NCBI GenBank assembly: GCA_016935315.1
Contig: JAFGRD010000051.1
Span: 1 to 64,000 of the forward strand
DNA: 64,000 nucleotides
Direction: 5' to 3'
Origin: Pirellulales bacterium
GTDB taxonomy: Bacteria > Planctomycetota > Planctomycetia > Pirellulales > Thermoguttaceae
How positions within the stretch are numbered: position 1 is the first letter of the stretch; the number at the start of each line of letters is the position of its first letter. The translations under genes were made by a program, and so were the position numbers. The notes beneath the pieces were generated by a model. It worked only from the letters and a program-made list of their open reading frames with translations. It ran no database searches and was not told the DNA's origin. Of this stretch, positions 45,630-54,038 are shown one piece after another.

Positions 45630-46115
45630 GTGCTAAGATCTCTCTCGGCAAACGCCCCCAAACAAACCGGCAGTTATCCCAACCTCATCACCCGAAGACA
45701 CCAACCCTAGAGTACCAATCACACCCGGGATTCTATCGCCCGAGTGGTCGCCCGTCAACCTGGAAGAAGGGTGATCTAGCAAAAAAAGGGAAAAGGCCAC
45801 CATTTCTGTAGATGTTGAAACGTCTGCCGTGACCGTGCCGAAGTGACAAAGTAGAGACAAAGAGCAAGTCGCGCAGACTTCCGGAGGCCGCAGCACCTTC
45901 GCGGACCCATGCGTGAGCGACTTTGCGGACTTGACCTGTTGACGTTTGCACCGTCCGCGCGTGAGGGCAACCAACCGGAGCCGGTTTTCTTGGCCTCCCG
46001 TTGGTCGTCCTTGACGATTCGCCGTGCAGACATCGTTAATCGCCGTTCCTTCCCGACCCAACGCTCACTACAATGCCCATCGCGCCAATTGCTGTTCCCA
46101 ACTCAAGAGGCCTCT
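45630..46115. other. Intergenic region between divergent ispE and VTT-domain genes
   Basis: About 490 bases hold no convincing gene; the open frames present have no ribosome sites or recognisable content. TACAAT at 46069-46074 with weak TTCCTT at 46046-46051 (17-base spacer) may be the promoter of the membrane protein gene at 46116. No tRNA or terminator was seen. Confidence 0.4.
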
Positions 46116-46775
46116 ATGGCAGACATACCCCCCTTCGGCCCGTGCCCCACACGCGATTCCTCGAGCGAGCCCGCGAGGCGTCCAGGAATGATGCGGTCGC
46201 TGTATCGCTGGGTTTTGCATTGGGCGGAGACCCCGTATGGCACGCCGGCGCTGTTCGGGCTCTCTTTCGCCGAGAGTTCGTTCTTCCCCATCCCGCCCGA
46301 CGTGCTCCAGATCGCGCTGTCGATTTCCAAGCCGCGGCGGTCGTTCTACTATGCGCTGGTAAGCGGGCTGGGATCGGTGACCGGCGCCTTGTTGGGCTGG
46401 TTCGTCGGATACGCCCTGTGGGCCGCCTTGGGAGGCTTCTTCGTCCACTACGTGCCGGGCTGCTCGCAAGACAACATCGACTACGTTGGGAAGCTCTACA
46501 GCGAGAACGCGTTTTTGGCCATTCTGGGCGCGGCGTTCACGCCGATTCCCTTCAAGGTATTCACGATCACGGCCGGAATCTTCCACATCTCGCTGGCCGT
46601 GCTCCTGGTGGCCTCGTTCCTGGGCCGATTCGCGCGGTTCTTTGCCGTGGCCGTGTGCATCTACTTTTTCGGCCCCAGTGTCAAGGCGTTGCTCGACAAG
46701 TACTTCGGGCTGGCCACGTTCGTGTTCTTCGTGTTGTTGGTCGCCGGGTTCGTGCTGATCAGGTATCTGCTCTGA
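46116..46775 (+). CDS. VTT-domain (DedA/YqaA-like) membrane protein
   Basis: This 219-residue polytopic membrane protein of the VTT (SNARE-associated/DedA) superfamily is closest in pattern to YqaA. FAESSFFPIPPDVLQIAL carries the conserved Pro-rich re-entrant motif. GALLGWFVGYALW and the second re-entrant motif FTPIPFKVFTITAGI follow, with a C-terminal helix after that. Members are thought to move lipids such as undecaprenyl phosphate or phosphatidylethanolamine between leaflets. The start at 46116 follows AAGAGG, and the ~25-residue head before the first helix is hydrophilic. It converges on bioA. Confidence 0.9.
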   Translation: MADIPPFGPCPTRDSSSEPARRPGMMRSLYRWVLHWAETPYGTPALFGLSFAESSFFPIPPDVLQIALSISKPRRSFYYALVSGLGSVTGALLGWFVGYALWAALGGFFVHYVPGCSQDNIDYVGKLYSENAFLAILGAAFTPIPFKVFTITAGIFHISLAVLLVASFLGRFARFFAVAVCIYFFGPSVKALLDKYFGLATFVFFVLLVAGFVLIRYLL

Positions 46776-46844
46776 GGCCGCCCCAGGCGAGGGTCGCAGA
46801 CACCTTGCGTGTTCCCTGACGAGTCCTTGGCGGACCAAGGGGAG

Positions 46845-48197
46845 TCAGGCGGTCGCCGAGATGATGCCGTGCGCGACGGCCTCGGCGATCCGGTCGAGTT
46901 GGTCCATCGCAATCACCAGCGGCGGCATGATTACGATGACGTTACCCAGCGGGCGCAGCAGGACGCCCTCGGTACGGGCGTGGTCGCAGACGCGGATGCC
47001 GCGCTTTTCGGCCCAGGGAAACGGCTCTTTGGTCGCCTTGTCGCGGACCAGCTCGATGCCGGCGATCAGGCCGCGCTGGCGGACGTGGCCGACATGGGGC
47101 AACTGGATCATCCGTTCGAGATGCTCTCGGAGCCGGGCGATCTTGGCCGGCAAGTGCGCCAGCGTCTGCTCCTGCTCGAACAGGTCCAGGTTGGCCAGCG
47201 CCGCGGCCGCGCCCAGCGGATTGCCGCCGTAGGTGTGACCGTGGAAGAAGCTCTTGCTCTCGGCGTAGTCGCCCAGAAAGGCCTGCCAGACGGCGTCGGT
47301 GGTCAGCGTGGCGGCCATGGGCAGGTAGCCGCCGGTGAGCCCCTTGGCCAGGCAGAGAAAATCGGGCGAGACGCCTTCGTGCTCGCACGCGAACATGCGG
47401 CCCGTGCGACCGAAACCCACGGCCACCTCGTCGGCGATCAGCAGCACGTCGTACTGGCGGGTCAACCGCCGCACGCCCCGCAGATAGCCGGGCGGGTGGA
47501 CGATCATGCCGGCGGCCGCTTGTACCAGTGGTTCGATCACCAACGCGGCGATCCGCTCGTGGTGCTGCGCCAGCACGTCGCGGAGCACGTCGAGGTGGTG
47601 TTGCAGCAGGTTCTCCGGCGCGACTCCCGTCGGCGTTCGATACGGATCGGGCGCCGGAACGCGGAGCGTCTCGAACAACAGCGGACCGAACATCGCGTGA
47701 AAACGCTCGACGCCGCCGACGCTCACGCTTCCCAGCGTGTCGCCATGATAGGCCTCGCCCAAGGCCACGTAGCGGGTCTTCTGCGGCCGCGGATCGTCAC
47801 GCTGTTGCCAATATTGGAACGCCATTTTGACGGCGACTTCCACAGCCGTGGCGCCGTCGTCGGAAAAGAAGACGTGCTTCAGTCCCGGCGGGCTTAGGTC
47901 CACCAGACGCCTGGCCAGCTCGATCGTGGTGGGATTCGAGCTGCCCAACGAGGTGACGTGGGCGACGCGGTCGAGCTGCCGGCGGATGGCCGCGTCGATG
48001 TGCGGATGGCGGTGCCCGTGGACGTTGCACCAGAGGCTGCTGATGCCGTCGAGGTACTCGTTGCCGTCGATATCCTCCAGCACGCAACCTTCGGCCCGCT
48101 CGATGATCAGCGGCTCATGCTCGGCCATCTGGGTGAAGGCATGCCAGACGAGCGTGCGGTCCCAGGATGAGAGCTGATCGGCGGACGGTTCGTGCAT
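46845..48197 (-). CDS. bioA: Adenosylmethionine-8-amino-7-oxononanoate aminotransferase
   Basis: This 450-residue PLP enzyme of the class III aminotransferases makes 7,8-diaminononanoate in biotin synthesis using SAM as amino donor. The BioA hallmark LVWHAFTQM near residue 17 and [13 protein letters not shown] separate it from other class III enzymes. PLP contacts are D256 in [15 protein letters not shown] and the Schiff-base K285 in [30 protein letters not shown] is typical. No other bio gene is adjacent. A dispersed repeat starts 42 bases upstream of its start. Confidence 0.94.
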   Translation of the reverse strand: MHEPSADQLSSWDRTLVWHAFTQMAEHEPLIIERAEGCVLEDIDGNEYLDGISSLWCNVHGHRHPHIDAAIRRQLDRVAHVTSLGSSNPTTIELARRLVDLSPPGLKHVFFSDDGATAVEVAVKMAFQYWQQRDDPRPQKTRYVALGEAYHGDTLGSVSVGGVERFHAMFGPLLFETLRVPAPDPYRTPTGVAPENLLQHHLDVLRDVLAQHHERIAALVIEPLVQAAAGMIVHPPGYLRGVRRLTRQYDVLLIADEVAVGFGRTGRMFACEHEGVSPDFLCLAKGLTGGYLPMAATLTTDAVWQAFLGDYAESKSFFHGHTYGGNPLGAAAALANLDLFEQEQTLAHLPAKIARLREHLERMIQLPHVGHVRQRGLIAGIELVRDKATKEPFPWAEKRGIRVCDHARTEGVLLRPLGNVIVIMPPLVIAMDQLDRIAEAVAHGIISATA

Positions 48198-48239
48198 CGT
48201 GAAATCCGGCTTTGCCTCTCCCCCGACCTCAGAGCTGCC

Positions 48240-48344
48240 TTATTGATGTTCGCATTGTGAATGATCCAGGCCGACCAACGGGAGGCCGGACAGGTCGGGC
48301 TCCCGTGGGTCACCCTCGCGCATTGAGTGTGCAAGCGTCAATAG
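48240..48344 (-). repeat. Dispersed repeat family B, copy 1 (105 bases)
   Basis: This stretch and 63287-63391 are inverted copies of the same 105-base sequence, with about nine mismatches by hand alignment and no gaps. The ends form short imperfect inverted repeats (TATTGATGTTCGCA against TATTGACGCTTGCA). The middle holds a hairpin, CGGGAG pairing with CTCCCG. It lies between bioA and the SAM hydrolase-type gene. No coding function is apparent. Confidence 0.8.
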
Positions 48345-48377
48345 ACTCGCCGCGCCCACGTAGACCCCACGCATCGA

Positions 48378-49163
48378 TCATTCCCAACTGACGACCACCG
48401 GCGTGCCGACCTGAATGCCCAGTCGCCGGGCCGCATTGTCGCCGACCACGGCCAGTTCCAACCGGCCGCCGGAACCGATCACGGCGACCAGCGTTCCCCG
48501 CAACTGCTCCGCGTACGTCCGGTAGATCCCCCAAGTGTCGTAGATGTTGCAGACAACGCAGGCGCGTTCGTCGGTAGGCCGGCTACCGATCATCTCGGCC
48601 GTGATGTTGGTGATCAGGTTCCCGAAGGAGTCGACCTCGATGACGGTCCCGTCGATCCGCCCGCCCGCCTGGCGGACTTCCGGCCAGTCGAGCTCGGCGA
48701 GTGCCCGGTGTGGAAGTCCCAGCCGGTCGGGATCGATTCCCAAGCTGAGATGGGCGGCCACCGGGGCCATGATGTCGCGGCCGTGGAAGGTTCTGGAGAC
48801 TTCCGCGAGCCAGTATTCGGGATTGGTCAGGCGGATCAGCATCGAGGGCGCGATCCGCGAGGCCAAACGGCTCAGCAGCCCGTTGTCCGGGGCGACGTAC
48901 TGCTGCCGGCCGATCCGCGCGTACACGATTGCCCGATCGGTCCCCACGCCGGGATCGACCACCGCCACATGGACCGTGTCCTCGGGGAACCGTTCGGCCA
49001 CTTGGTCCAGCACCAGGGCCCCCTGGCGAATGTCTTGGGCCGGCACGTCGTGCGTCAGGTCGACCAGCGTGACTGCGGGGTTGATCGCGAGGATCACCCC
49101 TTTCATCGCGGCCACATAGGGGCTGCCGGTGCCAAAGTCGGTGGTCAGGGTAATCACGCTCAC
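48378..49163 (-). CDS. SAM hydroxide adenosyltransferase (DUF62 family)
   Basis: This 261-residue protein belongs to the family that cleaves S-adenosylmethionine with water to adenosine and methionine, related to fluorinase and chlorinase. Visible motifs are TLTTDFGTGSPYVAAMKG at the start, DLTHDVPAQDI, VDPGVGTDRAIV, APDNGLLS and TFHGRDIMAP. The Asp-Arg-His set used to activate water is represented by these. Halogenases have a characteristic extra loop that is not evident here, so hydrolysis is the better call. The physiological role of the family remains unclear. Confidence 0.9.
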   Translation of the reverse strand: MSVITLTTDFGTGSPYVAAMKGVILAINPAVTLVDLTHDVPAQDIRQGALVLDQVAERFPEDTVHVAVVDPGVGTDRAIVYARIGRQQYVAPDNGLLSRLASRIAPSMLIRLTNPEYWLAEVSRTFHGRDIMAPVAAHLSLGIDPDRLGLPHRALAELDWPEVRQAGGRIDGTVIEVDSFGNLITNITAEMIGSRPTDERACVVCNIYDTWGIYRTYAEQLRGTLVAVIGSGGRLELAVVGDNAARRLGIQVGTPVVVSWE

Positions 49164-49197
49164 GGTGTGCGTTCCGTGGAAATCATTGCCGACGGGC

Positions 49198-50676
49198 TCA
49201 GTACGCCTTCTCGATCCAATGCAGGCAAATCTCCCGCACGCGACCCGGATTCACATTGGGATTCCTCTTCTTGGCCTGGCCGATCAGGGCCCCGATAGCC
49301 TTGGTCTTGCCCTCTTTCACCTCGGCCACAACCTCGGGGTTGGCCTGGAGCAGTTTCCGGCAGAGGTCCTCCAACGCCGACTCGTCGACCTCCTCGATGC
49401 CCAGAGCCTTCATCGCCTCGGCAGCCGGCGTGCCCGAGGCGAGCATTTCCGCCAGCACTTCACGGCCGCGGCTGGTGGTGATCTTACCAGCCTGGACCAT
49501 CTTGAGCAATTCGGCCAATGCCCCCGCCGAGACGGGGAATGCCGCAATCGCGATCTGCCGTTCGTTGAGGGTGCGCAGCACGTCCTGTTGTACCCAATTG
49601 CCGGCCAACCTGCCGTCGCCACAGGCCTCGGCCAGCTCGACGTAGTAATCGACCAAGGGGCGGCCCTGGTTGACCAGCACGTCGCTGTCGTAAGGTGCGA
49701 TCCCGTAAGTCTGTTCCAGCCGAACCCGCAGGGCGGCCGGCAACTCCCCCAACGACTCGCGCACCCGTTGCACCTCCTCCTCGGTCGTGGTAACCGGGAC
49801 CAGGTCGGGGTCGGGAAAATACCGATAGTCGCTCGATTCCTCCTTGGTGCGTTGCTCGCGAGTGATCTGCGCGTCTTCGTCCCAGCCGCGGGTCGTCTTG
49901 TGACCACCCGGACCGCCCAGCACCCGCCCTGTTTCCTTCCAGACCTCGTATTGCCGCTGGGCCTCGTAGGTCAGTGCGCGTTCCACGGCCCGGAAGCTGT
50001 TCATGTTCTTCACTTCGACGATCGGAGTGGCAAGCGTTCCCTCGGGCGTGTCGATGTGCAGATTGATGTTGGCGTCGACCCGCAGGCTGCCTTCCTGCAT
50101 GTTGCAGTCGGAGACGCCCAGGTAGTTCAGAAGCAGCTTCAGCTCGGTCAGATAGGCCTTGGCTTCGGCGGGAGAGCGCATGTCGGGCTCGCTGACGATC
50201 TCCAGCAGAGGCGTCCCGCAACGGTTCAGGTCGATGCGGCTGTCGGCCTTGCCGGCCGCTTCGTCGTGCATGCTCTTGCCAGCGTCTTCCTCAAGGTGGG
50301 CCCGAATGATGCCTATCCGCTTCGGACTGAACTGCCCTTTCGTATCGCTGATCGGCAGGTAGCCGTTGCGGCTCATGGGCAGGTCGAACTGGCTGATTTG
50401 ATACCCCTTCGGGAGGTCTGGGTAATAGTACTGCTTTCGGTCCCACTTGGTGTATCGCGGGATCTCGCAATTCAACGCCACGGCCGTCTTCAGCGCCAAG
50501 TCGAACGCTCTGCGATTCATCACCGGCAGCGTGCCCGGCATACCGATACACAACGGGCAAGTCTGTGTGTTCGGCGGAGCCCCGAATTCAGTGCTACAGC
50601 CGCAGAACATCTTGCTGCGGGTGTCCAACTGGACATGGACTTCCAGGCCTATGACGACGATGTACGATTCGCTCAC
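49198..50676 (-). CDS. gatB: Aspartyl/glutamyl-tRNA amidotransferase subunit B
   Basis: This 492-residue GatB converts misacylated Glu-tRNA-Gln (and Asp-tRNA-Asn) to the correct amide with GatA and GatC. The hallmark VIGLEVHVQLDTRSKMFCGC opens the protein. FDLPMSRNGYLPI, LEEDAGKSMHD, NRCGTPLLEIVSEPD and SSDYRYFPDPDLVP follow, and the YqeY-like tail domain covers the last ~140 residues. The start is GTG 50676 by homology; the upstream extension has no family match and no ribosome site stands out. gatA and gatC are not in the window. Confidence 0.95.
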   Translation of the reverse strand: MSESYIVVIGLEVHVQLDTRSKMFCGCSTEFGAPPNTQTCPLCIGMPGTLPVMNRRAFDLALKTAVALNCEIPRYTKWDRKQYYYPDLPKGYQISQFDLPMSRNGYLPISDTKGQFSPKRIGIIRAHLEEDAGKSMHDEAAGKADSRIDLNRCGTPLLEIVSEPDMRSPAEAKAYLTELKLLLNYLGVSDCNMQEGSLRVDANINLHIDTPEGTLATPIVEVKNMNSFRAVERALTYEAQRQYEVWKETGRVLGGPGGHKTTRGWDEDAQITREQRTKEESSDYRYFPDPDLVPVTTTEEEVQRVRESLGELPAALRVRLEQTYGIAPYDSDVLVNQGRPLVDYYVELAEACGDGRLAGNWVQQDVLRTLNERQIAIAAFPVSAGALAELLKMVQAGKITTSRGREVLAEMLASGTPAAEAMKALGIEEVDESALEDLCRKLLQANPEVVAEVKEGKTKAIGALIGQAKKRNPNVNPGRVREICLHWIEKAY

Positions 50677-50823
50677 GGCAATCTGGGGGGGCAGGGAAAA
50701 ATGGATGTAAAGCGGCCTGGTGTCCCACCACCGGGCCAACCAGTATTTCAATACTACCGTGTGCCGCGCCCATTGAAAACGGTGAAACCTGCATATCTGG
50801 CACAGGTTGGATCGCCGCACCAC

Positions 50824-50852
50824 TTTTCATCGGGCCCAAAGACGGCTATAAC
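50824..50852 (+). promoter_or_regulatory. Candidate promoter of the fucose-isomerase-like gene
   Basis: TTTTCA at 50824-50829, a 17-base spacer and TATAAC at 50847-50852. The leader would be about 45 bases before ATG 50903. Confidence 0.45.
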
Positions 50853-50902
50853 GACTGCTAATCCTACACGATACGAGGTAGCAAACACGAGGAGAGCTTG
50901 TG

Positions 50903-52567
50903 ATGGCAAAGTACAAGGTTCCGAAGCTCGCCAAGCCCGCGAGGGTCAAGAAGAAGCAGGTCTTGCTGGTCAGCAGTGGCGATCTGCGCGACTCGGCCAA
51001 CGAGGTCTGCTGGGCCAATCAGGAGCAGATGGAGGGAGACTTGGCCCAGGCCGTCGGCGAGGCCGGGTACGAGCTGGTTCGGGCACATCCGTACAAGCGC
51101 GACGTGAAGCACGGTTTCATCAGCTCGCAGAAGGAGGGCATGAGCGTTTTTGCGGGCATCGACCCGACCGCCAAGCTCATCGTGGCCGAGACTGTCTGGC
51201 AATACTCCCATCACGTCCTGGCCGGATTGATCGACCACCAGGGACCGATCCTTACGTTGGCCAACTGGTCGGGCACCTGGCCGGGGCTGGTGGGCATGCT
51301 CAACCTCAACGCCTCCCTGACCAAGGCCGGTGCCAAGTACTCGACGCTCTGGAGCGAGAGCTTCGGCGATCCGGCGTTTGTCAAGAAGCTCAGGCGGTGG
51401 CTCGACAAGGGATCGGTTAAGCACCCCACGAAGCACGTGATCCCGTGGAAGAAAGTCAAAGTCCCGGCCGCGGAGCAGCGTTTGGGCAAGGCCCTGGCCG
51501 AGCAGCTTCGCCACGAGAAGGCCATTATGGGCATCTTCGATGAGGGGTGCATGGGCATGTACAACGCCATCATCCCGGATGAGTTGCTCAACCCCGCCGG
51601 CGTCTATAAGGAGCGGCTCAGCCAGTCAGCGCTCTGCTACGAAACTTCGTTGGTCAGCGACCAGGAAGCCCAAGCCGTCCGCCGCTGGATGGAAGATCGC
51701 GGCATGACGTTCGTGACCGGGCCCAACGAGAGCCGGGACCTGACCGACGGACAGATCCTCACTCAGTGCAAGATGTACATCGCCGCCATGCGGATCGCCG
51801 ACGATTTCGGCTGCGACCTGATCGGCATCCAGTATCAACAGGGCCTGAAGGACATGCTGCCGGCCAGCGACCTGGTCGAAGGCATGCTCAACAACGGCGA
51901 CCGCCCGCCGGTGAAAAGCCGCGACGGCAAACGGGTGCTCCGCAACGGCGAGCCGTTGGTCCACTTCAACGAGGTCGACGAATGCGCGGGCCTTGACGGG
52001 CTGATGACCTATCGCGTCCACAAGGCGATGGGCCAGCCGGTGGAAAACACGCTGCACGACGTCCGCTGGGGCGATTGGGACCAGTCGGGCACGGTGGACG
52101 ACTATGTGTGGGTGTTCCTGATCAGCGGCTCGGCCCCGCCGGCCCACTTCATCGACGGCTGGAAAGGCGCTTCCAGCGAGCGGCAGCCGGACATGTACTT
52201 CCGGCTCGGCGGTGGCACGCTCAAGGGCATCTCCAAGCCGGGGGAAATCGTCTGGTCGCGCGTGTTCATCGAAAACAATCGGCTGAAGATGGACCTTGGC
52301 CGGGCAGGCGTCGTCGAGCTGCCGCCGGAAGAGACCCAACGCCGCTGGGACCTGACCACGTCACAATGGCCGATCATGCACGCCGTGACCTACGGTGTCT
52401 CGCGCGATCAGTTCATGGCCCGACACAAGGCCAATCACATTCAGGTCGCCTACGCCAACAGCGCCAAAGAGGCCGACCGGGCTCTGCTGGCCAAGGCCGC
52501 CATGGCCGAAGCGATGGGCATGCAGGTGGCCCTCTGCGGCACGCGGAAAAACGGAAAAGCGTGGTAG
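50903..52567 (+). CDS. L-fucose/L-arabinose isomerase-like protein
   Basis: This 554-residue protein has the layout of the L-fucose isomerase superfamily. A Rossmann-like N-terminal half covers [18 protein letters not shown] and [20 protein letters not shown] metal-binding C-terminal half carries [29 protein letters not shown] and [12 protein letters not shown]. The acidic residues in the first two of these are candidates for the metal site. It begins at ATG 50903 behind GGAGAG. The fucosidases at 11-15 kb would supply L-fucose, so use in deoxysugar breakdown is plausible. Specificity cannot be told, and many planctomycete members are uncharacterised. Confidence 0.8.
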   Translation: MAKYKVPKLAKPARVKKKQVLLVSSGDLRDSANEVCWANQEQMEGDLAQAVGEAGYELVRAHPYKRDVKHGFISSQKEGMSVFAGIDPTAKLIVAETVWQYSHHVLAGLIDHQGPILTLANWSGTWPGLVGMLNLNASLTKAGAKYSTLWSESFGDPAFVKKLRRWLDKGSVKHPTKHVIPWKKVKVPAAEQRLGKALAEQLRHEKAIMGIFDEGCMGMYNAIIPDELLNPAGVYKERLSQSALCYETSLVSDQEAQAVRRWMEDRGMTFVTGPNESRDLTDGQILTQCKMYIAAMRIADDFGCDLIGIQYQQGLKDMLPASDLVEGMLNNGDRPPVKSRDGKRVLRNGEPLVHFNEVDECAGLDGLMTYRVHKAMGQPVENTLHDVRWGDWDQSGTVDDYVWVFLISGSAPPAHFIDGWKGASSERQPDMYFRLGGGTLKGISKPGEIVWSRVFIENNRLKMDLGRAGVVELPPEETQRRWDLTTSQWPIMHAVTYGVSRDQFMARHKANHIQVAYANSAKEADRALLAKAAMAEAMGMQVALCGTRKNGKAW

Positions 52568-52582
52568 CGACAACCTGTCGAA

Positions 52583-52638
52583 AAGGGAGCCTGGGCATCG
52601 CCCGCCTTCCGGCACGTTCCGGGCGGGCGCGGCTCCTT
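52583..52638. terminator. Bidirectional hairpin between convergent genes
   Basis: AAGGGAGCC at 52583-52591 pairs with GGCTCCTT at 52631-52638 with one bulge. Inside it, GCCCGCC at 52600-52606 pairs with GGCGGGC at 52622-52628. The fucose-isomerase-like gene and the minus-strand membrane gene converge on it. There is no clear T run, so it may only stop exonucleases. Confidence 0.35.
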
Positions 52639-52656
52639 CGGTGGGTGGTGTGCGCC

Positions 52657-53397
52657 CTACAGCTCTCGTGAGCCGTCGGGCACCGTGTCCATTTCGGCCT
52701 GCGTGATGCGCCAGTTGGCCCACTTGGTGCCGAGTCTCGTGCGCAGCAGTTTGATGGCGACGAAGAAGGCCCTTCTCTTGCCGTCCTCGTCGTACGTCAC
52801 CGTGTACCGCTGATCCACCATGTCGTGCCCTGCGACTTGCTTCTGCGCGGTGGTGTCGTAATACCGCACCTGGGCCTTTTCACCCAAGTCCAACAACCTT
52901 CGCACCAGCGGCCTGGCGACGTACGACTTCAGTTCCTCGGCCCAGTTGGGATCGTCGCGATAGAGGTCCGAGAGCTGATCTCCCAGCGGCGGGCGGTAGA
53001 CGGGATTGGTGAGCAGTTGCCGGGCCTTGTGCGGCTCGTCGTGGCGGAGGAATCCGAACCACGCCAAGGCGAACTGTCGGGCCTCGCGGCGAATCAACCA
53101 GCGATAGCCGGCCCAACCCGTCGGACCGGCCGTGGCGAAGACCAGCGAAAGGACCAGGCCCGTCAAGGCCGCGCGGCGGCCGGACAGCACGGGGGCATTT
53201 CGGGCGATTCGCCAGAGTGCCGAGCCGCTGACGAACGTTCCCACCAGCGGCACGATCCAGAGCAACGGGTCGATCATCGCCAGCGGCGCCAGCAGCCCCA
53301 GCATCAAGCCGGCCACGGCCGGCGCGCTCAGCGCCCGGTATTCGGCAATCTGGGCGTCGCGAAAACCGGTCCGTTCAGAAGGGACTTCGTTGCACAT
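52657..53397 (-). CDS. Small membrane protein, 246 residues, DUF4190-like head
   Basis: Residues ~25-95 form two or three membrane helices with the short motif order SAPAVAGLMLGLLAPLAMID, LWIVPLVGTFVSGSALWRIAR and ALTGLVLSLVFATA. This is the pattern of DUF4190-like membrane heads. The soluble C-terminal ~145 residues include QFALAWFGFLRHDEPHKARQ, a Cys-free region that looks like a small alpha/beta domain. No enzyme motif is visible. It begins two bases after the cvpA stop, so it is the last gene of the pilT-gspE-like-cvpA transcript and may work with them. Confidence 0.7.
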   Translation of the reverse strand: MCNEVPSERTGFRDAQIAEYRALSAPAVAGLMLGLLAPLAMIDPLLWIVPLVGTFVSGSALWRIARNAPVLSGRRAALTGLVLSLVFATAGPTGWAGYRWLIRREARQFALAWFGFLRHDEPHKARQLLTNPVYRPPLGDQLSDLYRDDPNWAEELKSYVARPLVRRLLDLGEKAQVRYYDTTAQKQVAGHDMVDQRYTVTYDEDGKRRAFFVAIKLLRTRLGTKWANWRITQAEMDTVPDGSREL

Positions 53398-53399
53398 GC

Positions 53400-54023
53400 C
53401 TATCGAACGCGCATGGTTCCCGAGGTTTCGATGCTGGTTTCCGCCTTGGCGCGCCGGGTGGCGTACTTCAACATGAACTCGCCCTTGGGGTCGAACACGT
53501 ACTTCTCCTGCTTCCGCTGCGACTCGGAGGCCGATCGGGCGAAGCTGCCCCGCGATATCTTCTGCGTGAACGCCAGCCACTGCCGATCGGGGGCCAGTCC
53601 GAAGAACATCCGCTGCTCGGGGTTGAACGAGCCCCACAGCGGATTCCGCGCCAAGGGGGCCGTGTGCATCGTGGTGGCGGTGAAGCAGACCATCACCCAG
53701 CCGATCCAGATGGCCAACACCGCGCTGCCGATCTGATCGGCGATCTTCAGGAAACGGACTTTCACGCGGGAAAGGCGGTCCGTGGCCAGGCGAAAGACGA
53801 CCATGCAGACTCCGAACACGCCCCACAACGCCAGAAAGTCCCAGAAGTACGTATAGCTGGGACCCCATCCGTCGAGCATGTCCGCCACCGGTTCGTAGAA
53901 GTTCATCGCCAGAAGCGCCGACGTGACCACGTTGATCAACCGGAGCGCGTTGCCCCAGATGCCCTCCGTGTAGAGGCACGCAACGCAGGCGAACAGCACG
54001 ACGAACATCAGAACGGTGAACAT
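53400..54023 (-). CDS. CvpA family membrane protein
   Basis: This 207-residue protein has four hydrophobic segments in the first ~125 residues (MFTVLMFVVLFACVACLY, INVVTSALLAMNFYEPV, YFWDFLALWGVFGVCMVVF, AVLAIWIGWVMVCFTATT), the arrangement of CvpA/colicin V production proteins. The C-terminal ~80 residues are soluble and basic, without a known domain. CvpA proteins influence envelope functions in ways still debated. It follows the GspE-like gene after 15 bases and precedes the 246-residue membrane protein, in one transcript. Confidence 0.75.
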   Translation of the reverse strand: MFTVLMFVVLFACVACLYTEGIWGNALRLINVVTSALLAMNFYEPVADMLDGWGPSYTYFWDFLALWGVFGVCMVVFRLATDRLSRVKVRFLKIADQIGSAVLAIWIGWVMVCFTATTMHTAPLARNPLWGSFNPEQRMFFGLAPDRQWLAFTQKISRGSFARSASESQRKQEKYVFDPKGEFMLKYATRRAKAETSIETSGTMRVR

Positions 54024-54038
54024 GGCACGATTACCTGT

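Noticed and set aside
48378-49163. Halogenase such as fluorinase or chlorinase
   Set aside because: The family core fits, but the halogenase-specific loop is not evident, so hydrolytic activity is the safer call.
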